From Caulobacter sp. (GTDB taxonomy: Bacteria > Pseudomonadota > Alphaproteobacteria > Caulobacterales > Caulobacteraceae), in contig NZ_JAGIBH010000005.1 of assembly GCF_017744445.1 (NCBI RefSeq), positions 248,001-312,000 of the forward strand: a stretch of DNA of 64,000 bases, read 5' to 3'. A program made the translations under genes and the position numbers. The notes under the pieces are model-generated. The model was not told the DNA's origin. It saw only the letters and a program-made list of their open reading frames with translations, and made no database searches. Positions 1 through 9,290 of this stretch are shown here, piece after piece. The number at the start of each line of letters is the position of its first letter. Positions within the stretch are counted from its first letter, which is position 1.

Positions 1-1931
1 CAGGTCGCCTCGTCCTCCGGCAGGGCCAGGATCGAGGTGATGGTTTCGCCCGGCTCGATCGGCAGCAGGTTGACGAACGCCTTGCCGCGCGAATTGGCGA
101 CGCCCTGCGGCAGGCGCCACACCTTCATCTTGTAGACCTTGCCGCCCGAGGTGAAGAACAGCAGCGGCGCGTGGGTCGAGGCCGAGAACACGCGGGTGAC
201 GGCGTCCTCGTTCTTGGTCGCCATGCCCGACTTGCCTTTGCCGCCCCGATGCTGGGTGCGGTAGTTGGCCAGCGGCGTGCGCTTGACGTAGCCACCCATG
301 GTGACGGTGATGACCATGTCCTCGCGGACGATCAGGTCCTCGTCTTCCATGTCGGCGTCGCCGTCGACCAGGATGCTGCGGCGCGGGATGGCGAACTTCT
401 CGCGGACCTCGACCAGTTCCTCGCGGACCACGGCCATGATGTTGGCGCGGTCCGACAGCAGCTCCAGATAGCCACGGATGGCGTCGGCCAGGGCGGCGGC
501 TTCATTGCCGATTTCGTCACGGCCCAGGCCGGTCAGACGCGACAGGGTCAGGGCCAGGATGGCGCGGGCCTGCTCGTCGGTCAGGCGGATCAGGTCGCCG
601 CCTTCCTGCACGGTGCGCGGGTCGGCGATCAGCGCGACCAGCGGCATCATGTCCCCGGCCGGCCAGGCCTTGGCCACCAGGCGCTCGCGGGCCTCGGTCG
701 GGTCCTTAGACGAGCGGATGATGTGGATGAACTCGTCGATATTGGCGACGGCGATGGTCAGGCCGACCAGCACGTGGCCGCGATCGCGAGCCTTGCCCAG
801 CTCGAACTTGGTCCGGCGGACGACGACTTCCTCGCGGAACTCGACGAACAGCTCGAGCAGCTTGTGCAGGCCCATCTGCTCGGGACGGCCACGGTTCAGG
901 GCCAGCATGTTGACGCCGAACGAGGTCTGCAGCGCGGTGAAGCGGTACAACTGGTTCAGGATCACTTCGCCCGAGGCGTCGCGCTTCAGCTCGACCACGA
1001 TGCGCATGCCGTCGCGGTTGGATTCGTCGCGGATGTCGGCGACGCCCTCGATCTTCTTATCGCGGACCAGCTCGGCGATGTACTCGACCAGGTTGGCCTT
1101 GTTCACCTGATACGGGATCTCGGTGATGATGATGGCTTCGCGGCCGGCGCGCAGCTCTTCCACGCTGGCGACGCCGCGCATGATGACCGAGCCGCGGCCC
1201 GTCAGCAGCGCCTGACGCGGGCCCGCGCGGCCGATGATCTCGCCGCCGGTCGGGAAGTCGGGACCGGGCACCAGGTCCAGCAGCTGGTCGGTGGTGACGT
1301 TCGGGTCGTCGATCAGCAGCAGGCAGGCGTCGATGACTTCTCCCAGGTTATGGGGCGGGATGTTGGTGGCCATGCCGACGGCGATGCCGCCCGCGCCGTT
1401 GACCAGCAGGTTGGGGATCCGCGACGGCAGGACGGTCGGTTCCTGCTCCTTGCCGTCGTAGTTGTCGGCGAAGTCGACCGTGTCCTTGTCCAGGTCGGCC
1501 AGCAGCGACATGGCCGGCGGGGCCATGCGGCATTCCGTGTAACGCATGGCGGCCGGCATATCGCCGTCGACCGAACCGAAGTTCCCTTGGCCGTCGATGA
1601 GGACCAGACCCATCGAGAACGACTGGGTCATGCGGACCAGGGTGAAGTAGATCGAGGCGTCGCCGTGCGGGTGATACTTACCCATGACGTCACCAACCAC
1701 GCGGGCCGACTTGACGTACGGACGCTCGGGCGTCTGGCCCTGCTCGTGCATCGAGAACAGCACCCGGCGGTGCACGGGTTTGAGACCGTCGCGCGCGTCC
1801 GGCAGGGCGCGGCTGACGATGACGCTCATCGCATAGTCGAGGTACGAACGACGCAGTTCGTCTTCGATATTGATCGGGGCGACATCCCCGCGAGAACCGT
1901 CAGCGGGGATAGTGTTTTGATCGTCGCTCAA
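1..1931 (-). CDS. gyrA: DNA gyrase subunit A, 3' end cut by window
   Basis: ATP-dependent negative supercoiling subunit that cuts and religates DNA. The first 643 codons are visible; the rest of the C-terminal beta-pinwheel lies outside the window. The winged-helix domain carries the catalytic tyrosine in [10 protein letters not shown] (Tyr131), and the GyrA-box region and the start of the pinwheel follow. The start is TTG at 1931, because a TGA lies six codons upstream in frame and no ATG or GTG is suitably placed; the protein begins [13 protein letters not shown]. The quinolone-determining segment reads [15 protein letters not shown], with Ala and Phe where Escherichia coli has Ser83 and Asp87. 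The identity is certain. It is the paralogue of parC at 17653-19929. Confidence 0.97.
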   Translation of the reverse strand, partial: MSDDQNTIPADGSRGDVAPINIEDELRRSYLDYAMSVIVSRALPDARDGLKPVHRRVLFSMHEQGQTPERPYVKSARVVGDVMGKYHPHGDASIYFTLVRMTQSFSMGLVLIDGQGNFGSVDGDMPAAMRYTECRMAPPAMSLLADLDKDTVDFADNYDGKEQEPTVLPSRIPNLLVNGAGGIAVGMATNIPPHNLGEVIDACLLLIDDPNVTTDQLLDLVPGPDFPTGGEIIGRAGPRQALLTGRGSVIMRGVASVEELRAGREAIIITEIPYQVNKANLVEYIAELVRDKKIEGVADIRDESNRDGMRIVVELKRDASGEVILNQLYRFTALQTSFGVNMLALNRGRPEQMGLHKLLELFVEFREEVVVRRTKFELGKARDRGHVLVGLTIAVANIDEFIHIIRSSKDPTEARERLVAKAWPAGDMMPLVALIADPRTVQEGGDLIRLTDEQARAILALTLSRLTGLGRDEIGNEAAALADAIRGYLELLSDRANIMAVVREELVEVREKFAIPRRSILVDGDADMEDEDLIVREDMVITVTMGGYVKRTPLANYRTQHRGGKGKSGMATKNEDAVTRVFSASTHAPLLFFTSGGKVYKMKVWRLPQGVANSRGKAFVNLLPIEPGETITSILALPEDEAT

Positions 1932-1949
1932 GGGGATTTTTCGCCGTCA

Positions 1950-1954
1950 GAATC
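1950..1954. promoter_or_regulatory. GANTC (CcrM-type) site upstream of gyrA
   Basis: GAATC lies 19 bp upstream of the gyrA TTG start in the 124-bp gyrA/sodC divergent region. A second GANTC (GATTC, 2037-2041) lies 15 bp upstream of the sodC start. CcrM methylates GANTC in Caulobacter and related bacteria. Whether either site has a regulatory effect here is inference. Confidence 0.4.
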
Positions 1955-2055
1955 GGACACGGAACCGTCGAAAAGGGTTAGCATTTCAAGGACGGCGGCG
2001 CCACCTTCACGGCCGCAGGAACCCCAGCCTCCGGTTGATTCAGAAGGAATAACCC

Positions 2056-2580
2056 ATGCGTAGCTTCTCCGCCGTCACCGCGTTCGCCCTCGCGGCCTCG
2101 ATCGCCGCCTCTCCTGCCCTGGCCCAGACCACCGCGACGGCCGTGGTCAAGACCGGCGACGGCAAGGACGCCGGCGTGGTGACCGCTACCGAAGCGCCGC
2201 ACGGCGTGCTGCTGAAACTGGAGCTGAAGGCCCTGACGCCAGGCTGGCACGCCATCCACTTCCACGAGAAGGGCGACTGCGGCGCGCCGGACTTCAAGTC
2301 GGCCGGCGCCCACGTCCACACCGCCGCCACGACCGTGCACGGCCTGCTGAACCCGGACTCCAATGACAGCGGCGACCTGCCCAACGTCTTCGCCGGCGCC
2401 GACGGCTCGGCCACGGCCGAGGTCTATTCGACCCTGGTGTCGCTGAAGGGCGCCGGCGGCCGTCCCGCCCTGCTGGACGCCGACGGCAGCGCCATCGTCG
2501 TCCACGCCAGCCCCGACGATCACAAGACCCAGCCGATCGGCGGCGCCGGCGCTCGCGCGGCCTGCGGCGTGATCAAGTAG
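2056..2580 (+). CDS. sodC: Cu/Zn superoxide dismutase, exported
   Basis: Periplasmic enzyme that converts superoxide to hydrogen peroxide and oxygen. It has 174 aa. A signal peptide ends at about ALA-Q (residues 21-24). The SodC metal-ligand pattern follows: HFHEKGDC, then AGAHVH, then HGLLNPDSNDSGDLPNVF, and a C-terminal VVHASPDDH segment before the GARAACGVI ending that is typical of the family. An AAGGA ribosome site sits 8 nt before the ATG. It is transcribed divergently from gyrA. A lipoprotein gene follows after 2 nt, so the two are probably cotranscribed. Confidence 0.93.
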   Translation: MRSFSAVTAFALAASIAASPALAQTTATAVVKTGDGKDAGVVTATEAPHGVLLKLELKALTPGWHAIHFHEKGDCGAPDFKSAGAHVHTAATTVHGLLNPDSNDSGDLPNVFAGADGSATAEVYSTLVSLKGAGGRPALLDADGSAIVVHASPDDHKTQPIGGAGARAACGVIK

Positions 2581-2582
2581 CC

Positions 2583-3059
2583 ATGCGCACCTGGCGGCTG
2601 TCGCTTCTCGCTGTTCTGCTGGCCGCGACGGCCGCCTGTCATGACTCCAAAGGGGCCAAGGAGGCCAAGCCGCCTAAGCCCCCTGCTCCGCCGACGACGG
2701 AGCTCGTCTCGCTGGCGTGGAAGCCGGCGAACGCCAACCAGAACCTCCAGTCCTTCGAGCTGAAGCTGACCGGGGCCGAGATCGTCTCGGTCTGCAAGAA
2801 GCCGCCCGGCTGGGTCGTCGACGCCTCAGGCGCGACGATCAAAGGCTATGCGACCGTCGGCGCGGGCTTCGTCAGCGTCGAGCACCTGGACGACCTGGAA
2901 GGCCTCTTCCTGATCCGCACCCACGGCCAGCCGCCGGGCCTCAGCGGCAAGCTGCTGACGGGCGTCTATGCCGACGACGGCGAACAGAGCGAGGTCGCGG
3001 CGACGCCGAACCTGCTGAGCCGTGAGCCGGCCGCGCAGTGCCCACCGCCTAGGGGTTAG
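2583..3059 (+). CDS. Lipoprotein of unknown function
   Basis: 158 aa. A lipoprotein signal peptide ends in the lipobox LAATAAC (Cys19), followed by a charged Lys/Pro linker at residues 24-39. The remainder (about 110 residues) has no motif I recognise. It contains two further cysteines, in SVCKKPPG and near the C terminus in QCPPPRG. It starts 2 nt after the sodC stop, which suggests an envelope role in the same operon. Its end overlaps the convergent EamA gene by 11 bp. No function is assigned. Confidence 0.75.
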   Translation: MRTWRLSLLAVLLAATAACHDSKGAKEAKPPKPPAPPTTELVSLAWKPANANQNLQSFELKLTGAEIVSVCKKPPGWVVDASGATIKGYATVGAGFVSVEHLDDLEGLFLIRTHGQPPGLSGKLLTGVYADDGEQSEVAATPNLLSREPAAQCPPPRG

Positions 3060-3963
3060 CGGTCTCGACCACCGCCTCGGCGGCCGCTTTCGCGCGCTTC
3101 TCCGTGAGCGCCACCAGCGCCACGCCCAGCATGGTCGCGCCGCCGCCGATCAGCAGTTGCAGCGTCAGCTTGTCGTCCAGGAACAGCACCCCGATCGTGC
3201 ACGACACCAGCGGCGTCAGCAGGAAGTAAGGCGTCACCCGCCCGGCCTCGCGCTTCTGGACCAGCCAGAACAGCAAGGCGCTGGCGCCGATGGTCGAGAC
3301 AACGCCGGCGAACAGCACGCACAGCCAGGCGATCGGCGGCGCGGCCTGCATCTTGGCGACCTGATCCGTCTCGAACAGGAACGACATCGCCAGCAGGGTC
3401 GGCGCGGCGACCAGGGCGGTCATGCCCTGCATCTTCAGCGGCTTGATGCCCGGCGTCTTGCGCACCAGCACCGTGGCCACGGCCCAGCAGGCGCCGGCGA
3501 AGACGATCAGCAGGATCGCCGGCAGGTCGCCGGCCGCGTGCGGATCCAGGCTCATCCAGGCCACGCCCAGGAAAGCAATCCCCAGCCCGATCACCGCTGG
3601 CAGGCGCATGGTCTCGCCCAGCATCCGCCAGGCGAAGATGGCCGTGAACGGGATCCACAGCTGGCTGGCCACCACCAGCGGGCTGAGCGCGTCAGCCATG
3701 CTGAAGGCCACATAGATGACGCCGAAGTGGATCGGCCCGGTCAGCAGCACGATGGTCAGCAGCTTCTTGGGCTCAGGAAACGGCGGCCGGATGAACGGAA
3801 ACAGGAAGGCCAGCGCGGAGGCAAAGCGCAGGCCGCCCATCAGCATCGGCGGCAGATAGGCCGTCGCCACCTTGGCGGCGGCGTTGTTGATCCCCCAGGT
3901 CAGGATGATCGCCAGGATGGCGAGGTATTCCACGACCGTTAGCGGCGACGACTTGGAGGACAT
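3049..3963 (-). CDS. DMT-superfamily (EamA) transporter
   Basis: Inner-membrane carrier of 304 aa with about ten hydrophobic segments arranged as two EamA repeats (about residues 10-140 and 155-290). EamA proteins usually export amino acids or other metabolites; the substrate cannot be read from the sequence. The start ATG at 3963 gives MSSKSSPLTVVEYLA, just before the first membrane segment. The frame stays open further upstream, but that part would overlap the 3' end of bioA. The gene sits 32 bp downstream of bioA on the same strand, so it may be cotranscribed with it. Confidence 0.85.
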   Translation of the reverse strand: MSSKSSPLTVVEYLAILAIILTWGINNAAAKVATAYLPPMLMGGLRFASALAFLFPFIRPPFPEPKKLLTIVLLTGPIHFGVIYVAFSMADALSPLVVASQLWIPFTAIFAWRMLGETMRLPAVIGLGIAFLGVAWMSLDPHAAGDLPAILLIVFAGACWAVATVLVRKTPGIKPLKMQGMTALVAAPTLLAMSFLFETDQVAKMQAAPPIAWLCVLFAGVVSTIGASALLFWLVQKREAGRVTPYFLLTPLVSCTIGVLFLDDKLTLQLLIGGGATMLGVALVALTEKRAKAAAEAVVETANP

Positions 3964-3995
3964 GGCCGTGCTTGGACCACCCCTCGCCTGGAAAA

Positions 3996-5258
3996 TCAAT
4001 TCACGCCGACGACCTTGCGGACGGCGGAGGTCAGCAGGTCCAGATCCGCGTCCGGCGTCGTGAAGGCCGGCGTCAGATAGACGACCTTGCCCATGGGCCG
4101 GATCCAGGCGCCCAGCTCGGCGAAGCGGGCGCAGAGATCGCCCACCGCGACGGGCGCATCGAACTCGACGACGCCGATCGCGCCCAGGGTCCGGACGTCG
4201 ACGACGCCCTTCCCAGCCCGGCACGGTTCCAGCCCTTCGGACAACGCCGCCGAGACCCGCGCCACGTCCTTGGCCCAGCTCCCGTCCTCGAACAGGTCCA
4301 GCGAGGCGTTGGCCGCCGCACAGGCCAGCGGATTGGCCATGTAGGTCGGACCGTGCATCAGGGCCGCGCCCGCATCGTCCGACCAGAAGGCCTCGAACAC
4401 CTTGCGCGAAGCCACCGCCGCCGACAGCGGCAGGGTGCCGCCGGTCAGGGCCTTGGACAGGGTGACGATGTCGGGCTCGATCCCCGCCGCCTGCATGGCC
4501 AGCAGCGTCCCGGTGCGGCCAAAGCCGGTGAAGATCTCGTCGAAGACCAGCAGCACGCCGTGCTTGTCGGCCAGGCGGCGCAGGGTCCGCAGCACCTCCG
4601 GCGGGTGCAGCAGCATGCCGCCCGCGCCCTGGACCAATGGCTCGACCAGGATCGCCGCGATCTCATGGCCGCGCTGGGCCAACAGCGCATCAAGCGCCGC
4701 CTCGCTCTCCGCGTCGCGCGGCAGGTCGGCGATGACCTGGGCGGGCATGACGCCGGCGAACAGGCTGTGCATGCCCTCCTCCGGGTCGCAGATGGTCATC
4801 GTCGCCAGCGTGTCGCCGTGATAGCCGCCCCGAAAAGCCAGGAACTTGGTCCGCCCTTTGACACCCCGATTGATCTGGAATTGCAGCGCCATCTTCATGG
4901 CGATCTCGACCGAGACGCTGCCGCTCTCGGCGAAGAACACGTGGTTCAGCGCGCCCGGCAGCAGCCCTGCCAGCCGCGCCGCCAGCCGATAGGCAGGCTC
5001 ATGCGCCAGGCCGCCGAACATCACGTGCGGCATGGTCTCGATCTGCTTGCGCAGCGCCTCAGCGATGTGGGAGTGGTTATAGCCGTGGCAGGCCGTCCAC
5101 CACGAGGCCAGGCCGTCGACCAGCTCGCGCCCGTCCGCCAGCACCAGCCGCGAACCCTTGGTCGCCACGACCGGCAGCGGAGCCCGCGCGGTCTTCATCT
5201 GGCAGTACGGACGCCAGACATGCGGCGCGCCGGCGCTCATCCAGTCAGGTTGGGTCAT
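3996..5258 (-). CDS. bioA: Adenosylmethionine-8-amino-7-oxononanoate aminotransferase
   Basis: PLP enzyme of biotin synthesis (7-keto-8-aminopelargonate to 7,8-diaminopelargonate, with S-adenosylmethionine as amino donor). It has 420 aa from ATG 5258. Class III aminotransferase landmarks: ASWWTACHGYNH near residue 52, YHGDT near 146, LVFDEIFTGFGRTG (237-250), and the PLP lysine in TLSKALTGG (Lys269). The MDP-type ending GKVVYLTPAF fits BioA. It is transcribed divergently from bioF across 71 bp. The frame is open further upstream, but that part would run almost to the bioF start and lacks a family-like N terminus. Confidence 0.95.
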   Translation of the reverse strand: MTQPDWMSAGAPHVWRPYCQMKTARAPLPVVATKGSRLVLADGRELVDGLASWWTACHGYNHSHIAEALRKQIETMPHVMFGGLAHEPAYRLAARLAGLLPGALNHVFFAESGSVSVEIAMKMALQFQINRGVKGRTKFLAFRGGYHGDTLATMTICDPEEGMHSLFAGVMPAQVIADLPRDAESEAALDALLAQRGHEIAAILVEPLVQGAGGMLLHPPEVLRTLRRLADKHGVLLVFDEIFTGFGRTGTLLAMQAAGIEPDIVTLSKALTGGTLPLSAAVASRKVFEAFWSDDAGAALMHGPTYMANPLACAAANASLDLFEDGSWAKDVARVSAALSEGLEPCRAGKGVVDVRTLGAIGVVEFDAPVAVGDLCARFAELGAWIRPMGKVVYLTPAFTTPDADLDLLTSAVRKVVGVN

Positions 5259-5329
5259 GACGGTTTCCGTTTGCGGACTCGGGGCGCCTTGCCTATTCCC
5301 GCCCACCAGCCACGGCAAAGGGAAACGAC

Positions 5330-6472
5330 ATGCAGAGCCTCGACGCCTTCGCCGGCGAGAAGCTGGCCGCCCTGGACGCCAAGAGCCTGCGCCGGCGCCT
5401 CAAGCCCACCCGCCGCCACGATGGCGCGATCGTCGAGCGTGACGGCAAGCGGCTGATCTCGTTCTCGTGCAACGACTATCTGGGCCTGTCCCAGCACCAC
5501 GTCGTCCGCGCCGCCGCCGCCGAAGCCGCGCTGAACTACGGCGCCGGCGCGGCCGCCTCGCGCCTGGTCACCGGCGACCACCCGCTGCTCAGCGACCTGG
5601 AAAAACGCCTGGCCCGCCTGAAGGGGACCGAGGCCGCCTGCGTGTTCGGCTCGGGCTACCTGGCCAATACCGGCGTCATCCCCACCCTGGTCGGGCCCGG
5701 CGACGCGGTGTTCGTCGACGCCCTGGCCCATGCCTGCATCTGGGCTGGCGCGCAGCTGTCGGGCGCCAAGATCATCCGCTTCGCCCACAACGACGTCGCC
5801 GACCTGGAGCGCCTGCTCCAGGCCGAGCGCGCCCAAGCCCGCCGCGCCCTGGTCGCCACCGACGGCGTCTTCTCGATGGACGGCGACATCGCCCCGCTGG
5901 ACCAGCTGTCTGCGCTCTGCGGGGCGCACGATGCCTGGCTGCTCAGCGACGACGCCCACGGCGTGGGGGTGCTGGCCGAGGGCCGCGGCTCCGCCGCCCT
6001 GTTCCCGGACGCCCGCATCCCGCTGCAGATGGGCACCCTGTCCAAGGCCCTGGGCTCGTACGGCGGCTATCTGTGCGGCTCGCAGGCGGTGATCGACCTG
6101 CTGAAGACCCGCGCCCGCACCCTGGTCTACGCCACCGGCCTGCCGCCGGCCTCGGCCGCCGCCGCCCTCGCCTCGCTGGACCTGATCGAGGCCGATCCCG
6201 CCCTCACCGAACAACCGCTAGCCAAGGCCCGCCTGTTCACCCGCCGGCTTGGCCTGCCCGACGCCCAAAGCCCAATCGTCCCGGTGATCATGGGCAGCGC
6301 CGACGCCGCGCTGGCCGCCTCGGCCGACTTGGAAGCCCAAGGCTTCCTGGTCGTGGCCATCCGCCCGCCGACCGTGCCAGAAGGCACGGCCCGCCTGCGC
6401 GTGGCCTTCAACGCCGAGCATGCCGACGCCGATGTCCTCCGCCTGGCCGACGCCGTGGCGGCGCTGCGATGA
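5330..6472 (+). CDS. bioF: 8-amino-7-oxononanoate synthase
   Basis: PLP-dependent alpha-oxoamine synthase that condenses pimeloyl-CoA/ACP with alanine in biotin synthesis. It has 380 aa, the usual length. Signature segments are SFSCNDYLGLS (44-54), TDGVFSMDGD (178-187), LLSDDAHGVGVLG-like (205-215) and the PLP lysine in MGTLSKALGSYGG (Lys239). It overlaps bioD by 4 bp (ATGA), which suggests translational coupling. Confidence 0.96.
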   Translation: MQSLDAFAGEKLAALDAKSLRRRLKPTRRHDGAIVERDGKRLISFSCNDYLGLSQHHVVRAAAAEAALNYGAGAAASRLVTGDHPLLSDLEKRLARLKGTEAACVFGSGYLANTGVIPTLVGPGDAVFVDALAHACIWAGAQLSGAKIIRFAHNDVADLERLLQAERAQARRALVATDGVFSMDGDIAPLDQLSALCGAHDAWLLSDDAHGVGVLAEGRGSAALFPDARIPLQMGTLSKALGSYGGYLCGSQAVIDLLKTRARTLVYATGLPPASAAAALASLDLIEADPALTEQPLAKARLFTRRLGLPDAQSPIVPVIMGSADAALAASADLEAQGFLVVAIRPPTVPEGTARLRVAFNAEHADADVLRLADAVAALR

Positions 6473-7128
6473 AGGGCCTGTTCGTCGCCGGGACCGGCAC
6501 CGACCTGGGCAAGACCCACATCGCCTGCGCCCTGCTGCGCGCCGCCCGCGCCCAGGGCCTGAGCGTCGACGCCTTCAAGCCCGTGGTCAGCGGCTTCGAT
6601 CCCGCCGAGCCGCAAACCAGCGACCCCGCCCGCCTGGCCGCCGCCCTGGGTCGCCCGGATGCGTGGCCGCAGGTCTCCCCCCGCCGCTACCGCGCGCCCC
6701 TGGCCCCGAACCTGGCCGCCCGGCTCGAGGGCGACACCCTGGCCATGGCCGACCTCGTCGCCGACTGCCGCACCTGGCTGGAGACCCGCGACGTCGACCT
6801 CGCTCTGGTGGAAGGCGCCGGCGGGGTGATGTCGCCGATGACCGACGACGCCACCAACCTGGACCTGATGACCGCTCTGGCGCTGCCCGTCCTGCTGGTC
6901 GCTGGCAGCTATCTGGGCACGGCCAGCCATCTGCTGACCGCGCTGGAAGTCGTCCGCGCGCGGGGCCTGACGGTGGCGGCGGTCGTGGTCAGTGAAAGCC
7001 TGGACGCGCCGGACTTGAGCCAGACGGTAGAGATGTTGCGGGCGTTTGAGCAGCAAACGCCAATTGTGGTCGCGCCGAGGGAAGCGGAGTGGGATGCCGG
7101 GGAGTTGGCGGATCTGTTTCTCGCCTAA
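6469..7128 (+). CDS. bioD: Dethiobiotin synthetase
   Basis: ATP-dependent carboxylase that closes the ureido ring of dethiobiotin. It has 219 aa. The P-loop GTGTDLGKT is at residues 8-16, the substrate-lysine segment AFKPVVSG is near residue 38, and the acidic VEGAGGVMSP motif is near residue 119. Its ATG overlaps the bioF stop. No bioB is present in the window. The 175 bp after its stop hold no recognisable element. Confidence 0.95.
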   Translation: MKGLFVAGTGTDLGKTHIACALLRAARAQGLSVDAFKPVVSGFDPAEPQTSDPARLAAALGRPDAWPQVSPRRYRAPLAPNLAARLEGDTLAMADLVADCRTWLETRDVDLALVEGAGGVMSPMTDDATNLDLMTALALPVLLVAGSYLGTASHLLTALEVVRARGLTVAAVVVSESLDAPDLSQTVEMLRAFEQQTPIVVAPREAEWDAGELADLFLA

Positions 7129-7303
7129 ACAAATCCGCCTTCCTCGCCCTTGTGGCGAGGACCCATGCCAGAGCCGAGCTTGGCATCTACGGAAGCGCTC
7201 GGCGTCCCTACAGCACCCCGTCCCACACCATGCCAGCGGCGCCATGGGTCCTGGGCACAAGACCCAGGAAGGCAAGATTTGTTGGGATCGAGAAGCTAGA
7301 GCC

Positions 7304-8158
7304 CTACTTCTCCAACCGCGCCACCAGGCTCGACGTATCCCAGCGGTTCCCGCCCATGGCCTGAACCTCGGCGTAGAACTGGTCGATCAGCGCCGTGCTC
7401 TCGAGGTTCGCGCCGTTTCGCCCCGCTTCCTCCAGCGCAATCCCCAGGTCCTTGCGCATCCAGTCGACCGCGAAGCCGAAGTCGAACTTGCCCTGAGCCA
7501 TGGTCGGCCAGCGGTTTTCCATCTGCCACGACTGGGCCGCGCCCTTGGAGATGGCGGCCAGCACGTCGTCGGTCGGCAGACCCGCGCGCTTGGCGAAATG
7601 CAGCGCCTCGGCCACGCCCTGGACGACGCCGGCGATGGCGATCTGGTTGCACATCTTGGTCAGCTGGCCGCAGCCGACCTCGCCCATGCGGCGCACGGCC
7701 TTGGCGTAGACGTCGATGACCGGCAGCACGCGGTCGTAAGAAGCCTGCTCGGCCCCGACCATAATGGTCAGCTGGCCGTTCTCTGCGCCGGCCTGGCCGC
7801 CGGAGACCGGGGCGTCGACGAAGCCGTTCCCTTTCTCGCCCAGCAGCGTCGCCATGTCGCGGGCCACGGTGGCCGAGGTGGTGGTGTGGTCGACGACGGT
7901 CGCGCCCGGCGCCAGGGCCGGAAGCGCCTGCGCCACGACGTCGCGGACGTCGGCGTCGTTGCCGACGCACAGCAACACGATCTCCGCACCCTTCACGGCT
8001 TCAGCGATGGTCTCGAAAGCCTGTCCGCCGTGCTTTTCGGCCCATTTACGGGCCTTTTCGGGGCTGCGGTTGTAGACGGCGACCTCGTGGCCGGCGGCCT
8101 TCAGGTGGCCCGCCATCGGAAAGCCCATCACGCCCAGGCCGATAAACGCCGTCTTCAT
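7304..8158 (-). CDS. 3-hydroxyisobutyrate dehydrogenase-family oxidoreductase
   Basis: NAD(P)-dependent beta-hydroxyacid dehydrogenase of 284 aa. The N-terminal Rossmann motif is FIGLGVMGFPMAGHL. The substrate-binding DAPVSGGQAGAENGQL segment lies near residue 119, and the conserved catalytic lysine is in GCGQLTKMCNQI near residue 168. Family members act on 3-hydroxyisobutyrate, tartronate semialdehyde or succinic semialdehyde; the substrate cannot be fixed from this sequence. It stands alone, with 114 bp to the divergent motB. Confidence 0.88.
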   Translation of the reverse strand: MKTAFIGLGVMGFPMAGHLKAAGHEVAVYNRSPEKARKWAEKHGGQAFETIAEAVKGAEIVLLCVGNDADVRDVVAQALPALAPGATVVDHTTTSATVARDMATLLGEKGNGFVDAPVSGGQAGAENGQLTIMVGAEQASYDRVLPVIDVYAKAVRRMGEVGCGQLTKMCNQIAIAGVVQGVAEALHFAKRAGLPTDDVLAAISKGAAQSWQMENRWPTMAQGKFDFGFAVDWMRKDLGIALEEAGRNGANLESTALIDQFYAEVQAMGGNRWDTSSLVARLEK

Positions 8159-8272
8159 GCCACTGCTCCCTCTTCGAGAGCCCGGATTACGCGCCCGGCG
8201 ACGGCTTCGGCAACCCCATCTTAACGACCTTCGGGCAGGTTCCGACCCTATGGTTAAGCGGGCTTAAGCACG

Positions 8273-9172
8273 ATGGCGGTCAACAGCGAACAGCCGATCA
8301 TCATCAAGAAGGTGAAGAAAGGCGGCGGACACGGTCACCACGGTGGCGCGTGGAAGGTCGCCTATGCCGACTTCGTGACCGCGATGATGGCCTTCTTCCT
8401 GCTGATGTGGCTGCTGAACACGACCAGCCCCGAACAGAAGCAAGGCATCGCCGACTACTTCGCGCCCGCCTCGATCTCGTCGACCACCAGCGGCTCGGGC
8501 GGCATCCTGGGCGGCACGTCGCTGGGCGACGACGGCGCCAAGGCCGACGGCAAGATGTCTGTCATCCAGCAGATGGCCCCCGAAGCCCCCGACAACGTCA
8601 ATAAGGACGGCCAGTCGACCCAGACCGCCAGCCTGGACTCCGCCAGCGAGCAGGCCCTGCGCGACGCCCTGGCCAAGAAGGAACAGGACGCCTTCGCCTC
8701 GGCCGCCCAGTCGCTGCGCCAGTCGCTGCAGGACATGCCCGAACTGGCCGAGCTGTCGAAGCAGATCATGATCGACCAGACTCCGGAAGGCCTGCGCATC
8801 CAGCTGGTCGACCAGGAAGGCCGCTCGATGTTCAAGGAAAACTCCAAGGAACCGAACGACCGCGCCAAGATCCTGCTGCGCGCCGTGGCCAAGGTGATCA
8901 ACCAACTGCCCAACCGCGTGACCATCTCGGGTCACACCAGCGCCAACGCCTACGGCAAGAAGCAGGATGGCGACTGGGCGCTGTCGGCCCAGCGCGCCGA
9001 CGCCTCGCGCGTGGTGCTGCGCGGCGCCGGGGTCGACGACGACCGCATCTACCAGGTGTCGGGCAAGGCCAATTCCGAGCCGCTGTACGCCGACGATCCG
9101 ACCCTGGCGGGCAACCGCCGGATCTCGATCGTCCTGTTGCGCGAAAAGCCCGTCCTGCCGGATAATCTCTAG
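8273..9172 (+). CDS. motB: Flagellar motor stator protein MotB
   Basis: Stator subunit that anchors the motor to peptidoglycan and conducts protons with MotA. It has 299 aa. The single membrane helix is about residues 28-48 (AYADFVTAMMAFFLLMWLL), with the proton-carrying aspartate at Asp33. A flexible plug and linker follow, then an OmpA-like peptidoglycan-binding domain (about 165-290) with ISGHTSANAYGKKQDGDWALSAQRADA. motA is not in the window. The His/Gly-rich N terminus (GGGHGHHGGAW) is typical of alphaproteobacterial MotB. Confidence 0.94.
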   Translation: MAVNSEQPIIIKKVKKGGGHGHHGGAWKVAYADFVTAMMAFFLLMWLLNTTSPEQKQGIADYFAPASISSTTSGSGGILGGTSLGDDGAKADGKMSVIQQMAPEAPDNVNKDGQSTQTASLDSASEQALRDALAKKEQDAFASAAQSLRQSLQDMPELAELSKQIMIDQTPEGLRIQLVDQEGRSMFKENSKEPNDRAKILLRAVAKVINQLPNRVTISGHTSANAYGKKQDGDWALSAQRADASRVVLRGAGVDDDRIYQVSGKANSEPLYADDPTLAGNRRISIVLLREKPVLPDNL

Positions 9173-9194
9173 TAGAGGCCGCAACCTGTGACCG

Positions 9195-9218
9195 TTCGCC
9201 GCGTGCGTGCGCGGCGAA
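9195..9218. other. GC-rich hairpin after motB
   Basis: A perfect 9-bp stem, TTCGCCGCG / CGCGGCGAA, closes a 6-nt loop 23 bp after the motB stop. It has no T-run, so it is not a classical intrinsic terminator. It may act in transcript-end stability. Confidence 0.4.
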
Positions 9219-9290
9219 GCTTGCGCAACTGAACGCTATGCCCCCTAATCCCGTTCAGGGCTGAGGATGAATGAAGGGGACAGGGCGACA

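Noticed and set aside
171..2063. 630-codon open frame opposite gyrA
   Set aside because: Antisense shadow of a high-GC gene: low-complexity His/Asp/Gln-rich translation, while the minus strand gives an unmistakable GyrA.
5259..5329. BioR operator between bioA and bioF
   Set aside because: No TTATCTATAA-like palindrome is present in the 71-bp region.
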